NCBI RefSeq assembly: GCF_019634775.1
Contig: NZ_JAHCAS010000002.1
Span: 124,001-188,000, forward strand
Length of the DNA: 64,000 bases
Direction of reading: 5' to 3'
From: Dokdonella sp.
GTDB lineage: Bacteria > Pseudomonadota > Gammaproteobacteria > Xanthomonadales > Rhodanobacteraceae
Made by a program: the position numbers and the translations under genes
Shown: piece after piece, positions 12,501 to 21,184 of the stretch
Numbering within the stretch: position 1 is the stretch's first letter
How the letters are laid out: every line of letters begins with the position of its first letter
The notes under the pieces: model-generated
What the model saw: the letters and a program-made list of their open reading frames with translations, nothing else
Databases searched by the model: none
Told to the model about the DNA's origin: nothing

Positions 12501-12535
12501 GCGAAGCCCGTGTTGCGCAGCAACACGGGCTTCGC
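12501..12535. terminator. perfect 16-bp hairpin, possible factor-independent stop of the ComEA-like gene
   Basis: Stem GCGAAGCCCGTGTTGC and its exact complement flank a 3-base loop (GCA). It lies 36 bp after the stop of the ComEA-like gene and before the SET-GNAT-HutD operon. No T-run follows on either strand, so it is not a classical intrinsic terminator; it may act as a block to exonucleases or with Rho. Confidence 0.6.
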
Positions 12536-12570
12536 GCCGGGGGCGGGAACGAGTCCGTGGGGCGACCGGC

Positions 12571-12882
12571 TCAATCCGCGGCCGGTGCCTTCGGCGCCTT
12601 GGCAAGCTTGCCCTTGCCGCCAGTCAGGATGTTCGCGCGGTTGAGCTCGACGGTCTTCTCGCCAATGCCCTTGACGTTGACGAGGTCGTCGGCGCTGGCG
12701 AACGGGCCGTGCTCGTCGCGGTAGGCAACGATCGCCTCGGCCTTGCTCATGCCGACGCCGTCGAGGCCTTCGGCGAGTTCTGTCGCACTGGCCGTGTTGA
12801 TGTCGACCGGGCTGCCGGCGAAGGCCGGCAGGGCCAGCGCGCAGGACAGGATCAGCGAGGCGAGGATGGACTTCATGTTCAT
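12571..12882 (-). CDS. ComEA-like helix-hairpin-helix protein, exported
   Basis: Predicted 103 residues: a signal peptide (LASLILSCALALPAFA) followed by two helix-hairpin-helix motifs, DINTASATELAEGLDGVG and ADDLVNVKGIGEKTVE, then a short Lys/Ala/Pro tail. This is the ComEA layout; ComEA binds incoming DNA in the periplasm during natural transformation. Small soluble homologues like this occur in gammaproteobacteria. The chosen ATG has AAAGGGAG upstream at good distance. No other com gene is in view. Confidence 0.88.
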   Translation of the reverse strand: MNMKSILASLILSCALALPAFAGSPVDINTASATELAEGLDGVGMSKAEAIVAYRDEHGPFASADDLVNVKGIGEKTVELNRANILTGGKGKLAKAPKAPAAD

Positions 12883-13043
12883 GGCTGTACTCCCTTTGAA
12901 TTGGTGGCCGGCGCGGGATGCGTCCGGTGCAGGCATCCTGCGCGCTTCGCCGGCACGGCGAATCGGCGGAACGCCGCGTCCGCGCGTGCGGCGCCGGCGC
13001 GACGGCGTGTAGGTGATTTCCTACGCCGACCGGGTCATCGGGC

Positions 13044-13049
13044 TAGAAT
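13044..13049 (+). promoter_or_regulatory. possible -10 element of the M20 peptidase gene
   Basis: TAGAAT in the context GGGCTAGAATCC, 38 bp before the ATG. The -35 region is weak. Confidence 0.35.
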
Positions 13050-13087
13050 CCGCGGTCCGACATACACGCGCAGGCGAGGCAGGCATC

Positions 13088-14566
13088 ATGGATTCACGCC
13101 AGATCAGCGACTTCGTTGGCAAGCTCTGGGACGATGAGATCGTCCCGCAGCTCGTCGAATACATCCGCATCCCGAACAAGTCGCCGATGTTCGATGCACA
13201 GTGGGCCGAGCATGGCTACATGGACCAGGCCGTCGCGCTTATGGAGAACTGGGCCAAGGGCCAGCCGATCCCCGGCATGAAGATCGAGGTCGTGCGCCTC
13301 GAAGGCCGCACGCCGTTGATCTTCATCGAGGTGCCCGGGCAGGGCGACGACTGCGTGCTGCTGTACGGCCATCTCGACAAGCAGCCGGAAATGACGGGCT
13401 GGGCCGAGCATCTCGGGCCGTGGAAGCCGGTGATCGAGGGTGACAAGCTGTTCGGCCGCGGTGGCGCCGACGACGGCTACGCGATCTTCGGCTCGCTCGC
13501 CGCGATCCTCGCCCTGCAGGCGCAGCAGATCCCGCATTCACGCTGCGTCATCATGATCGAGGCCTGCGAGGAATCCGGCAGCTACGACCTGCCGTACTAC
13601 GTCGACCACCTCGCCGCACGCATCGGCAAGCCCTCGCTGATCGTCTGCCTCGATTCCGGTTGCGGCAACTACGAGCAGATGTGGCTGACCACTTCGCTGC
13701 GCGGCATGACTGGCGGCAACCTGCGCGTCGACGTGCTCGATGAAGGCGTGCATTCGGGCGATGCCTCGGGCGTGGTTGCCTCGAGCTTCCGCATCCTGCG
13801 CCAGGTGCTCTCGCGCCTCGAGGACGAGACCACCGGGCGCATCCTGCCCGGCGAACTGCACGCCGAGATTCCGGCACAGCGCCTCGAGCAGGCGAAGCGC
13901 AGTGCCGAGGTGCTCGGCACGGATGTGTATTCGAAGTTCCCGTTCGTCGGCGGCATGCGGCCGATGAACGACGACCTTGCCGAGCTCGTGCTCAACCGTA
14001 CCTGGCGCCCGGCGCTGTCGATCACCGGCGTCGGAGGTTTGCCCGCGCTCGACTCGGCCGGCAACGTGCTGCGCCCCTTCACCGCGGTCAAGCTGAGCCT
14101 GCGCCTGCCGCCGACTGCCGACGCGATCAAGGCTGGCGAATTCCTCAAGAACCTGCTCGAGAAGGACCCGCCATACGGCGCTAGGGTCAGCTTCCAGCTC
14201 GAGAAGGCCGGCAGCGGCTGGAACGCGCCGGCGCTTGCGCCGTGGCTGGAGCAGTCGGTCGACGAGGCTTCGCGCACGTTCTTCGGCCCGCCGCCGGCCT
14301 ACATGGGCGAGGGTGGCTCGATCCCGTTCATGGGCATGCTCGGCGAGAAGTTCCCGGGTGCGCAGTTCCTCATCACCGGCGTGCTTGGCCCGCATTCCAA
14401 CGCGCACGGCCCGAACGAGTTCCTGCACATCCCGACAGGCAAGCGTGTCAGCGCCTGCGTGGCCAAGGTCATCGCCGACCACCACGTCGCCAGCAACAAG
14501 GGTCTGACCCGGGGCGTCGCGGCCAGCCATGCGCACACGGTCAAGGGCGGCGACGGCTGCTGTTGA
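13088..14566 (+). CDS. M20 family zinc metallopeptidase
   Basis: Predicted 492-residue cytosolic di-zinc peptidase. Metal and catalytic signatures are in order: LLYGHLDKQPE (His and Asp), GRGGADDGYAIFG (bridging Asp), IEACEESGS (catalytic Glu-Glu), LDSGCGNY (Asp), and GVLGPHSNAHGPNEF (last His). A lid/dimerisation domain interrupts the catalytic domain at about residues 215-380. The length and these motifs fit dipeptidase-type M20 enzymes; the exact substrate is unknown. The frame opens earlier, but the part before the chosen ATG holds the promoter-like TAGAAT. No operon partner; RNase T2 is convergent. Confidence 0.9.
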   Translation: MDSRQISDFVGKLWDDEIVPQLVEYIRIPNKSPMFDAQWAEHGYMDQAVALMENWAKGQPIPGMKIEVVRLEGRTPLIFIEVPGQGDDCVLLYGHLDKQPEMTGWAEHLGPWKPVIEGDKLFGRGGADDGYAIFGSLAAILALQAQQIPHSRCVIMIEACEESGSYDLPYYVDHLAARIGKPSLIVCLDSGCGNYEQMWLTTSLRGMTGGNLRVDVLDEGVHSGDASGVVASSFRILRQVLSRLEDETTGRILPGELHAEIPAQRLEQAKRSAEVLGTDVYSKFPFVGGMRPMNDDLAELVLNRTWRPALSITGVGGLPALDSAGNVLRPFTAVKLSLRLPPTADAIKAGEFLKNLLEKDPPYGARVSFQLEKAGSGWNAPALAPWLEQSVDEASRTFFGPPPAYMGEGGSIPFMGMLGEKFPGAQFLITGVLGPHSNAHGPNEFLHIPTGKRVSACVAKVIADHHVASNKGLTRGVAASHAHTVKGGDGCC

Positions 14567-14712
14567 GGCGGAGATTCGGGATTCGGCCTGGGGATTCGAG
14601 CGAGGCTTTTCCTTTCCACGATGCAAGTGGAAAGGAAAGGCGACAGAGGACCCGCCCCCAATCCGAAGCCCGGCTTTGCCCAATCTCCAATCCCGAATCC
14701 CCAATCCCGGAT
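14567..14712. repeat. inverted repeats between convergent genes
   Basis: A perfect 12-bp stem (TTTCCTTTCCAC at 14608-14619, its complement at 14627-14638) with a 7-base loop lies between runs of GATTCGGGATTCGG on the left and TCCCGAATCCCCAATCCCGG on the right. The outer runs are also mutually inverted. The whole gap could fold into one long hairpin and may serve as a bidirectional terminator; no T-run is seen. Such GGGATTCGGG runs recur between genes in this bacterial order. Confidence 0.6.
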
Positions 14713-15408
14713 TCAGCGCAACGCCGGAATCCGCAACTCGGTGTTGCGCGGGCAGCGCGTGCGAACATCGCGGCCGCAGCGGCGCGGTGAAAGGTCGTCG
14801 TTGACGCAGATGCGTACCTCGGCGAGGTCGCGGCCGCGGCAGACCACGGCGAACATGTCGGCGCGCAGGCTGGGGTTCGCGGCGACGAAGGCATTGCGCA
14901 CGTCGTCGGCGCGCATGCGCGGCGGCGAGCGCGGCGAGGCGAAGGCCGGTGGAATGCGCACCGAGGCGAAGGCGCGGTCGGACAGATCGAAATAGTCCCG
15001 GGCGTCGAGTCCACTGCAGGCGCCGTGGGCGCGCCATTCGTGCTCGATCAGGCGCCGGCTCGGCATGAAGGCCAGGCTGCGCGCGATCGTCGCCGCGTCG
15101 GGGCGTTCGCGGGTCGGACAGTCCTGCGGGCCGCCGCCCCGTTCGTATTGCGGCCACAGGCCGTGCAGGACGAAACCGTAGCCGCGCGGTCCGCATTGTT
15201 CACGGTCATGCGGGTTCGTCTCGCAATACGCGGGTGACCACGACAGCGCGACGAGCCAGTAGTCGAAGCCATGTACAGCGGGTGCCTGACGTGCGTTTCC
15301 ACGTTCGGCTTGCGCCACCGTCGGCTCGGACGGCCGCGTGAAATGGCCGATGCCGGTGGTGATGGCGATGACGAGCACGCAGACGATGGCGCGCGAAGTC
15401 CGGTTCAT
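14713..15408 (-). CDS. ribonuclease T2 family protein, exported
   Basis: Predicted 231 residues with an N-terminal signal or anchor segment (IVCVLVIAITTGIGHF). The two catalytic signatures are intact: FVLHGLWPQ (CAS I) and EHEWRAHGACSG (CAS II), each with its histidine, plus LALSWSPAYC-like LVALSWSPAYCE upstream. The enzyme cleaves RNA via 2',3'-cyclic phosphates and would act in the periplasm, like E. coli RNase I. Several Cys pairs suggest disulfides. The ATG giving MNRTSRAIV was preferred to one 24 codons upstream because it starts the signal peptide directly. Confidence 0.9.
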   Translation of the reverse strand: MNRTSRAIVCVLVIAITTGIGHFTRPSEPTVAQAERGNARQAPAVHGFDYWLVALSWSPAYCETNPHDREQCGPRGYGFVLHGLWPQYERGGGPQDCPTRERPDAATIARSLAFMPSRRLIEHEWRAHGACSGLDARDYFDLSDRAFASVRIPPAFASPRSPPRMRADDVRNAFVAANPSLRADMFAVVCRGRDLAEVRICVNDDLSPRRCGRDVRTRCPRNTELRIPALR

Positions 15409-15510
15409 GAGCGCGATGATGGCGAATGCGTGCGCACCTCGCCAGCGCCCACTCCGGGCGTGAGCCGCTATCATGTGCACGCGCCTCCATCCTCAATCCG
15501 CAAGGCTTCC

Positions 15511-16011
15511 ATGACCCGACGCATCCAGCAACGCCGTTCGCCAATCCACGGCAACGGCGTCTTCGCCAAGACCCACATCCCGGCCGGTACCGAAGTCGTC
15601 GAATACCGCGGCCGCCGTCTCACCCACGCCCAGGCTGATCGCCTGTATTCGGGGACCACGGAAGCCGGTCACACATTCCTGTTCACGCTGAATGACAAGT
15701 ACATCATCGATGCCAACGTCGACGGCAACGTCGCACGCTGGATCAACCACAGCTGCGCACCAAACTGCCAGGCCGTGCTCGAGGAGAACGCCGACGGCAA
15801 GCGCAAGCTCGATCGTGTGACCATCGAGACGCTGCGCGCGATCAGGCCCGGCGAGGAACTGACCTACGACTACGGCATCACCCTCGAGGAGCGCTTGACC
15901 CCGCGCCTCAAGAAGATCTGGGCCTGTCGTTGCGGCGCACCGAAGTGCGTCGGCACGATGCTGCGACCGAAGCGCAAGCCGGCCAAGGCCAAGACGTCGC
16001 GCACCGGATGA
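15511..16011 (+). CDS. SET-domain protein with post-SET zinc motif
   Basis: A 166-residue protein: IHGNGVFAKTHIPAGTEVVEYRG starts the SET fold, RWINHSCAPNCQA is the full NHSCxPNC core, EELTYDYGI supplies the catalytic Tyr, and IWACRCGAPKCVGTM is a post-SET Cys cluster (C-x-C-x4-C) that would bind zinc with the NHSC cysteine. It ends in a Lys/Arg-rich tail. This is much closer to eukaryotic histone lysine methyltransferases than the other SET gene nearby. Its bacterial target is unknown; nucleoid proteins are one possibility. Transcribed alone, divergent from RNase T2. Confidence 0.88.
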   Translation: MTRRIQQRRSPIHGNGVFAKTHIPAGTEVVEYRGRRLTHAQADRLYSGTTEAGHTFLFTLNDKYIIDANVDGNVARWINHSCAPNCQAVLEENADGKRKLDRVTIETLRAIRPGEELTYDYGITLEERLTPRLKKIWACRCGAPKCVGTMLRPKRKPAKAKTSRTG

Positions 16012-16184
16012 CCGGATCGTGCCGTTTGGCGGCTTGCGATTGACGGCACGGTGACGGGATTGCAGGCTAGCGAGAGTTCCGCCCGTCATGCCACTGGGTG
16101 GCTGTCGCGGGTGGTGGGGGCCGGCGTGCCGGCAAACGCCGGATCTGCCTGAGCAGGCCTGTCCGGTCCGAGAAGCGTGCGTTC

Positions 16185-17414
16185 ATGCCGAAACAAAAGA
16201 CCATTACCGCGATCGGAGCCTCCGATGAGGACATCGCCCACCTGCGCCTGCTGATGCGCAAGGCGGCGCGTGAGCTCGAGCATGCCTGGCGCTGGGGTGG
16301 TGAGGTCGGCGCCGATCTCGTCGTGGTCGATCCGAACCAGTTCGCCGGACAGATGGCGCGTGCGCGTGCGCAGGCGGCCGGTGTCCGCTGCGCCGTCATC
16401 TGCGATGCCGGTGTCGACACGCAGGCGGCGCTGCGTTTCGAGCGGCCATTCCGTCTGGACGACGTGGTCGGCGTGCTCAACGAAGTGACCCGCCCGACGG
16501 TCGTGCCGGCCGCGATCGTGCCGGCACAGCCGGGATACTACTTCGAGGATGTCGAGGTCGAGCCGGTCATCGCCGATGCTGTCGATGACCGGTCGCCGGC
16601 GAGCGACGACGTTGCGCCGGGTCTCGATGAACTGATCCGGGGCAACCCGCTGGTCGATCCTTTCGCCAATGCGCGTCCGCCGATCGGCATGGACGACACG
16701 GTAACGATCGATGCCGGCGAAGGCCCGACCCGACGCAGTGAAGCGCGGGTGCAGCGCGATCCGCAACGTCCCGCCGACGAGCCTGCGCCGGTGCGTCGCT
16801 ACGCGCCGGCGACCAAGCGCATCGCGCCCGAGGACCTTGCCCTGCGGCCGTTGCGCGATTTTCTCGCCGGTGACCTGCTCGGCGGTCCGGCCCAACTCGC
16901 CTTGCCCGAGGTACCGCCCCTCGTGCTCGACCCGAAGAACCGCGTGTTCCACAGCGAGGCATCACTGAGTGCGCTCGAGCCGTATTGCCGCGAGCCCTCG
17001 CGGCGCAGCGACTGGCATGCGCTGACCAGTGCGGAAATCGCGCAGCTGCGCGAGGCGCAGGTGGCCCAGCCTTACATCAAGCTCGTATGGCTGGATGCCC
17101 TGCTGCGTTCGGGGGGGCGGCTGGCCTCGCATCTGGATCCCGGTGGCACGTTCAAGGTGACGCGCTGGCTCGACATCCTGCGCGACTACCCACGCCAGGC
17201 GCGCATCTCGACGACGATGATGAAGCCCTTGCGCCTGCACGAGATCGCCGCGTCGAGTGGCACCGGCATGTCCGACGTGTTCGACGTGGTCAATGCCTAC
17301 GACGCGATTGGCTGGCTTGAATGGACACCCCGCGCACCGCGCCACGGCGAATCGTCCGCGGCCTCTGGTCGCGGCAGTCTCGTGCAGCGCCTGCGCAAGC
17401 CGTTCGGACGCTGA
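16185..17414 (+). CDS. uncharacterised 409-residue protein
   Basis: I do not recognise this protein. Residues 1-110 look like a receiver or Rossmann-type alpha/beta unit (ITAIGASDEDIAHLRLL, ADLVVVDPNQFAGQMARARA, VRCAVICDAG, FRLDDVVGVL). A variable, Pro/Asp-rich linker follows (about 115-240), then a second folded part: HALTSAEIAQLREAQ, YIKLVWLDALLRSGGRL, TFKVTRWLDILRDYPRQARIS and a C-terminal winged-helix-like segment LRLHEIAASSGTGMSDVFDVVNAYDAIGWLEW. It is soluble, with no signal peptide. A two-domain signalling or regulatory role is possible but unproven. The ATG giving MPKQKT was chosen; the upstream extension reads as non-coding. Confidence 0.75.
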   Translation: MPKQKTITAIGASDEDIAHLRLLMRKAARELEHAWRWGGEVGADLVVVDPNQFAGQMARARAQAAGVRCAVICDAGVDTQAALRFERPFRLDDVVGVLNEVTRPTVVPAAIVPAQPGYYFEDVEVEPVIADAVDDRSPASDDVAPGLDELIRGNPLVDPFANARPPIGMDDTVTIDAGEGPTRRSEARVQRDPQRPADEPAPVRRYAPATKRIAPEDLALRPLRDFLAGDLLGGPAQLALPEVPPLVLDPKNRVFHSEASLSALEPYCREPSRRSDWHALTSAEIAQLREAQVAQPYIKLVWLDALLRSGGRLASHLDPGGTFKVTRWLDILRDYPRQARISTTMMKPLRLHEIAASSGTGMSDVFDVVNAYDAIGWLEWTPRAPRHGESSAASGRGSLVQRLRKPFGR

Positions 17415-17515
17415 TCGCCTGGGCGCGCGCATCCGCACGGAACACCCGTGTGAACCGCCTGCAAGAAACGCCGCAGGAAACGGCCGCGATTGCCTCACGC
17501 CGTGGCGTTGTCTCC

Positions 17516-19564
17516 TCAATCGTCATCGACTCGCGGCCGGTACGCTTCGACGAGCTGGCGTTGCACGTTCGGCGGCACCGGTTCGTAGTGGCTCAGCTCG
17601 AGCGTGTAGCGGCCGCGGCCGCCGGTCATGGCTTTCAGTTCGGTCGAGTAGTCGCCGATCTCGGCCAATGGCACCTGTGCCCGCACGACGATCTCGCCGC
17701 CACGCAACACATCGGTACCGTTGATGCGCGCGCGCTTGCCGGCAAGGCTGCCGGTGATGTCGCCGACATGCGCCTCTGGCACGTTGACGTCGAGGTTGAC
17801 GATCGGTTCGAGCACGGTCGGCCGTGCCTTGGCGATGGCGTCGAGAAAGGCTTTTCGGCCGGCGGCGACGAAGGCCACTTCCTTCGAGTCGACGCTGTGG
17901 TGGCGACCGTCGTAGACGGTCACGCGCACATCCTGCAGCGGATAGCCGGCGACTGCGCCGTGTTCGAGCACCTGACGCACGCCCTTCTCGATTGCCGGCA
18001 CGAACTGGCCGGGAATCGCGCCACCCTTTATCTCCTCGTTGAACTCGAAGCCGGCCCCGCGCGGCAGCGGCTCGATGCGCAGGTAGACCTCGCCGAACTG
18101 GCCAGCGCCGCCGGTCTGCTTCTTGTGCCGATGGTGACCCTCGGCCGCGCTGGCGACCGTCTCGCGATAGGCGATGCGTGGCGGGCGCGTCTTCACCTCG
18201 ACGCCGTAGCGTTCCTTCATGCGCTCGAGCATCAGCTTGACGTGCAGGTCGGAGAGCCCGCGTACGATCGTCTCGTTGAGCTCCTTGCTGTGCTCGACCT
18301 GGAAGCAGGGGTCTTCCTCGCCGAGGCGTGCGAGTACGGTGGCGAGCTTCTGTTCCTGGCCCTTGTGTGCCGGCTCGACCGCAAGGCCGAACATTGGCTG
18401 TGGAAAATCGAGTGGCTTGAGGTGGATGTGGTCTTCGTCGTGCGAATCGTGCAGCACGGCATCGAAATGGATCTCGTCGACCTTGGCCACCGCGGCGATG
18501 TCGCCGGCGACGGCGACGTCGATCTCGATGTGCTCCTTGCCCTTGAGCCGGAACAGATGACCGACCTTGAACGGTTTGCGGCCATCGTCGATGAAGAGCT
18601 GGGTGTCGCGACGCACCGTGCCCTGGTAGACGCGGAACACACTGAGCTTGCCGACGAAGGGATCATTGACGATCTTGAACACGTCGGCGATGACATGTCG
18701 GTCCGGGTCGGCAACGGCCTCGATCGGCTCGGCGCTGGCACCACTGCCCTTGATGAAGGGCGGCGGATTGCCCTCGAGCGGGTTCGGCAGCAGGCGCTTG
18801 GTGACATCGAGCAGCTCGCGCACGCCGGCGCCGGTGCGCGCCGAGGTGTAGCAGATCGGCACGAGATGGCCCTCGCGCAGGCATTGCTCGAAGGCGTCGT
18901 GCAACTCGCTGCCGGACAGGCCTTCCTCGCCGAGATCGAGATAGTGGTTCATCACCGTTTCGTTGATTTCGACGACTTGGTCGATGATGCGTTGGTGGGC
19001 TTCGGCGACCGACGAGAAATCGGCCTCGCCGGACGGATTGAAGAAGCAGTCGACAACGGTGCTCCCGCCCTGCGCGGGCAGGTTGAGCGGCAGGCACTCG
19101 CTGCCGAACTCGTGGCGCAGCGTTTCCGTCAATGCCTCCGGCCTGGCGCCCTCGGCGTCGATGCGGTTGACCACGATGACGCGCGCCAGGCCACGAGCCT
19201 TCGCGCGCTCCATCATGCGCCGGGTGAGGTGTCCGATGCCGTGCACCGCATCGACGACGATCGCGCAGGTTTCGACGGCGGCCAGCGCCGACAGCGTCGG
19301 ACCGCGGAAGTCCGGGTATCCGGGCGTATCGATCAGGTTGATATGGCAGCCATCGTGGTCGATCGAGGCGATCGTCGCTGCCATCGAGTGGCGTCGCTCG
19401 CGTTCCATCGGATCGAAATCGGACACGGTGTTGCCGCGGTCGATCGTGCCTGCCGTCTGGATTGCGCCGCCGGCATGCAGCAGGGCTTCGAACAGCGTGG
19501 TTTTGCCGGCGCCGGCATGGCCTGCCAGGGCGATGTTGCGGATGTCGGGTGTGCCGTGGGACAT
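17516..19564 (-). CDS. EF-G-like translational GTPase paralogue
   Basis: Predicted 682 residues with EF-G domain order: GTPase (1-270), domain II (PFVGKLSVFRVYQG), domain III, IV (GGAGQFGEVYLRIEP, GAIPGQFVPAIEKGV) and V (EAHVGDITGSLAGKRARI). G1 is GHAGAGKTTL and G3 DTPGYPD. Switch I reads ERERRHSMAAT where canonical EF-G has RGIT, and G4 is NRID instead of NKxD. These changes mark the EF-G-like subfamily, whose members are thought not to replace EF-G in translocation; the Lys-to-Arg change in G4 could weaken guanine specificity. GGAGG lies six bases before the ATG. No ribosomal genes are near, unlike fusA. Confidence 0.88.
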   Translation of the reverse strand: MSHGTPDIRNIALAGHAGAGKTTLFEALLHAGGAIQTAGTIDRGNTVSDFDPMERERRHSMAATIASIDHDGCHINLIDTPGYPDFRGPTLSALAAVETCAIVVDAVHGIGHLTRRMMERAKARGLARVIVVNRIDAEGARPEALTETLRHEFGSECLPLNLPAQGGSTVVDCFFNPSGEADFSSVAEAHQRIIDQVVEINETVMNHYLDLGEEGLSGSELHDAFEQCLREGHLVPICYTSARTGAGVRELLDVTKRLLPNPLEGNPPPFIKGSGASAEPIEAVADPDRHVIADVFKIVNDPFVGKLSVFRVYQGTVRRDTQLFIDDGRKPFKVGHLFRLKGKEHIEIDVAVAGDIAAVAKVDEIHFDAVLHDSHDEDHIHLKPLDFPQPMFGLAVEPAHKGQEQKLATVLARLGEEDPCFQVEHSKELNETIVRGLSDLHVKLMLERMKERYGVEVKTRPPRIAYRETVASAAEGHHRHKKQTGGAGQFGEVYLRIEPLPRGAGFEFNEEIKGGAIPGQFVPAIEKGVRQVLEHGAVAGYPLQDVRVTVYDGRHHSVDSKEVAFVAAGRKAFLDAIAKARPTVLEPIVNLDVNVPEAHVGDITGSLAGKRARINGTDVLRGGEIVVRAQVPLAEIGDYSTELKAMTGGRGRYTLELSHYEPVPPNVQRQLVEAYRPRVDDD

Positions 19565-19894
19565 GGTCGCCTCCGTCTAGCGTGCGCGCGATTCGCTTCC
19601 ATGCAGGGAAGGGCGTCCATGCGGAGCCGCGGATGGCAGCGCGTGCTCGCACGCGCAACAGGTCGCGGCGGCGTTCGATGGATGGCCTGCAAGGCGCGGT
19701 GGCCGGCGGCACATCGTCCGGGGCGGGTGCCGTTCAAGGCGACAGGCCGGGCAATGCGATCGGGCAACCGCAGCGATGGGAGACGGCCAGTGCCAGCGGG
19801 CGTCGCGGCAAGCCTTGCGCCATGCGGCGGACGGATCAAGCTGCACCGCGCAAGCGGGGTGATAATGGCGGATCGGATTGGAGGATCGACGCGG
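19565..19894. other. 330-bp divergent intergenic region
   Basis: Lies between the EF-G-like gene and the hydrolase gene, which are divergent, so both promoters should be here. A GATAAT-like hexamer at 19861-19866 is close to the hydrolase start. Nothing else is recognisable; frames here code only for shadow sequences. Confidence 0.4.
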
Positions 19895-20617
19895 ATGAGC
19901 GAGTCGACGAAGCAGCGTCCCTGGCGGGTTGTGTGCGTGCATGGCGCTGGCGGTGGTGCCTGGGAATGGAACATCTGGGCGCGCGTGCTGCGCGCGCGTG
20001 GCATCGACGTGGTCAGCCGTGACCTTGAGGCCGGCCCGGAGGGGCTCGCGGCGACGTGTTTCGCCGATTACCGCGCCCAGGTCGCCGACTGGTGCAGGGA
20101 AGCCGGGCATGACGGCGCGCCGCTTGCACTGATCGGCGCCAGCCTCGGCGGGTTGCTCGCGCTGGCGGCTGCGGTCGAGGCACGGGCCGCCGCATTGGTC
20201 CTGGTCAACGCATTGCCGCCGGCCGGAGTGGTCAGGCGCCTGCCGGACGTCGCGCCGGCGGCGGTCGTGCCCTGGGGCAGCCGGCGCTCGCTGCATGGCA
20301 CGCGACGCGCCATGCCGGATGCCGATGATGCCGCCGCACTGTACGCGTTCCGTCGTTGGCGTGACGAATCCGGCCAGGCCATCGCCGAGGCGCAGGCCGG
20401 CATCGTCGTCGAATGGCCGCACTGCCCGGCTCTGGTCGTCGCCGGCGAGCACGATGACGAAATCCCGGCCTTCGCCAGCCGCGCCCTTGCCGTGCGGCTC
20501 GGTGCGGATTTCGAATGCTTGCCCGGCGCGAGCCATGTCGGCCCCTTGCTTGGCGCACAGGCGTCCAGCGTGGCAGTGCGCGTGGCCGACTGGCTCGCGG
20601 CGCGGCAGCGTGCGTAG
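19895..20617 (+). CDS. alpha/beta-fold hydrolase
   Basis: Predicted 240 residues. VVCVHGAGGGAWEWNIWARVL carries the oxyanion-hole HGAGG, LALIGASLGGLLAL is the nucleophile elbow (G-x-S-x-G with Ser), ALVVAGEHDDEIP offers the acid and GASHVGPLLG the histidine. The triad is therefore complete; the substrate cannot be inferred. GGAGG lies ten bases before the ATG; a further ATG at 19865 would add ten residues. It stands alone between the EF-G-like gene and a long non-coding region. Confidence 0.85.
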   Translation: MSESTKQRPWRVVCVHGAGGGAWEWNIWARVLRARGIDVVSRDLEAGPEGLAATCFADYRAQVADWCREAGHDGAPLALIGASLGGLLALAAAVEARAAALVLVNALPPAGVVRRLPDVAPAAVVPWGSRRSLHGTRRAMPDADDAAALYAFRRWRDESGQAIAEAQAGIVVEWPHCPALVVAGEHDDEIPAFASRALAVRLGADFECLPGASHVGPLLGAQASSVAVRVADWLAARQRA

Positions 20618-21184
20618 GAACTGCCCTGTGTGCGATCGGAGCTCGTCAATCCGTCGCCCCGGTGCTTCTTTCTGATTTGCTGGCGTGATATCCGGTTCCG
20701 CTCGCCTCGGCGGCTCGCGTGTTGCTTCTCTTTGCTTGCGCACTGCGCCGCAGGAGCGGCGCGAACGGCGAAGCCGGCCCCGAAGGGGCGAAGTGCAGGA
20801 TGCGCGCAGTCAGGAGAAGCAACCAAGCGAAAGGGCACCCCGGCATCCGCGCCGCCTGGGCTTCACCCAATCGGTTCCCTGCGGTGCGCGCCGTCCACCG
20901 GCCGGCAAACAACCCGGCCATCCATGGCCTCAAACAGTTTGCCTTTCCCTGGTGGTCGACTCCGCTCCTCGGCGCTTCTGCAGGGGCCCCTAAGAGCAAA
21001 GGCCCAAGCAAAAGCGCCCGCTGACATTCTTTCGTAGGAGCGCACCCCGTGCGCGATTACCTTGATGCGATGCCTCAATCGCGCACAGGGTGCGCCCCTA
21101 CGGATTCCATGTTCGCTCGACAGGGAATGTTCGACTTTCACAGGAGGCTTGCGCCGACGCACCTCCTCGGCTATGGTGCGCGCC
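20618..21184. other. non-coding region with repeat-like sequence
   Basis: About 570 bp with no convincing gene. It contains several short hairpins (for example GGCCCCGAAGGGGC and GCCGCAGGAGCGGC) and phrases such as TTGCTTCTCTTTGCTTGC and GAAGTGCAGGATGCGCGCAG that look like repeat sequence I associate with xanthomonad intergenic DNA. It ends in the clear REP palindrome at 21033-21102 and the his promoter region. Confidence 0.5.
21033..21102. repeat. REP palindrome, GTAG type
   Basis: Two 24-base arms, matching at 22 positions, begin CGTAGGAGCGCACCCCGTGC on the left and end GGGTGCGCCCCTACG on the right, with about 22 bases between. The GTAG outer ends match the REP family seen elsewhere here. 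It sits about 80 bp upstream of the his operator. Confidence 0.85.

Noticed and set aside
13538..15196. Long minus-strand frame opposite the M20 peptidase
   Set aside because: Composition is that of an antisense shadow in GC-rich DNA and it conflicts with both real genes.
17321..20617. A 1098-codon open frame on the plus strand, antisense to the EF-G-like gene
   Set aside because: Its first 700 codons are the mirror of the EF-G-like gene, with no domain of their own; only the last 240 codons form a real protein, which starts at 19895.
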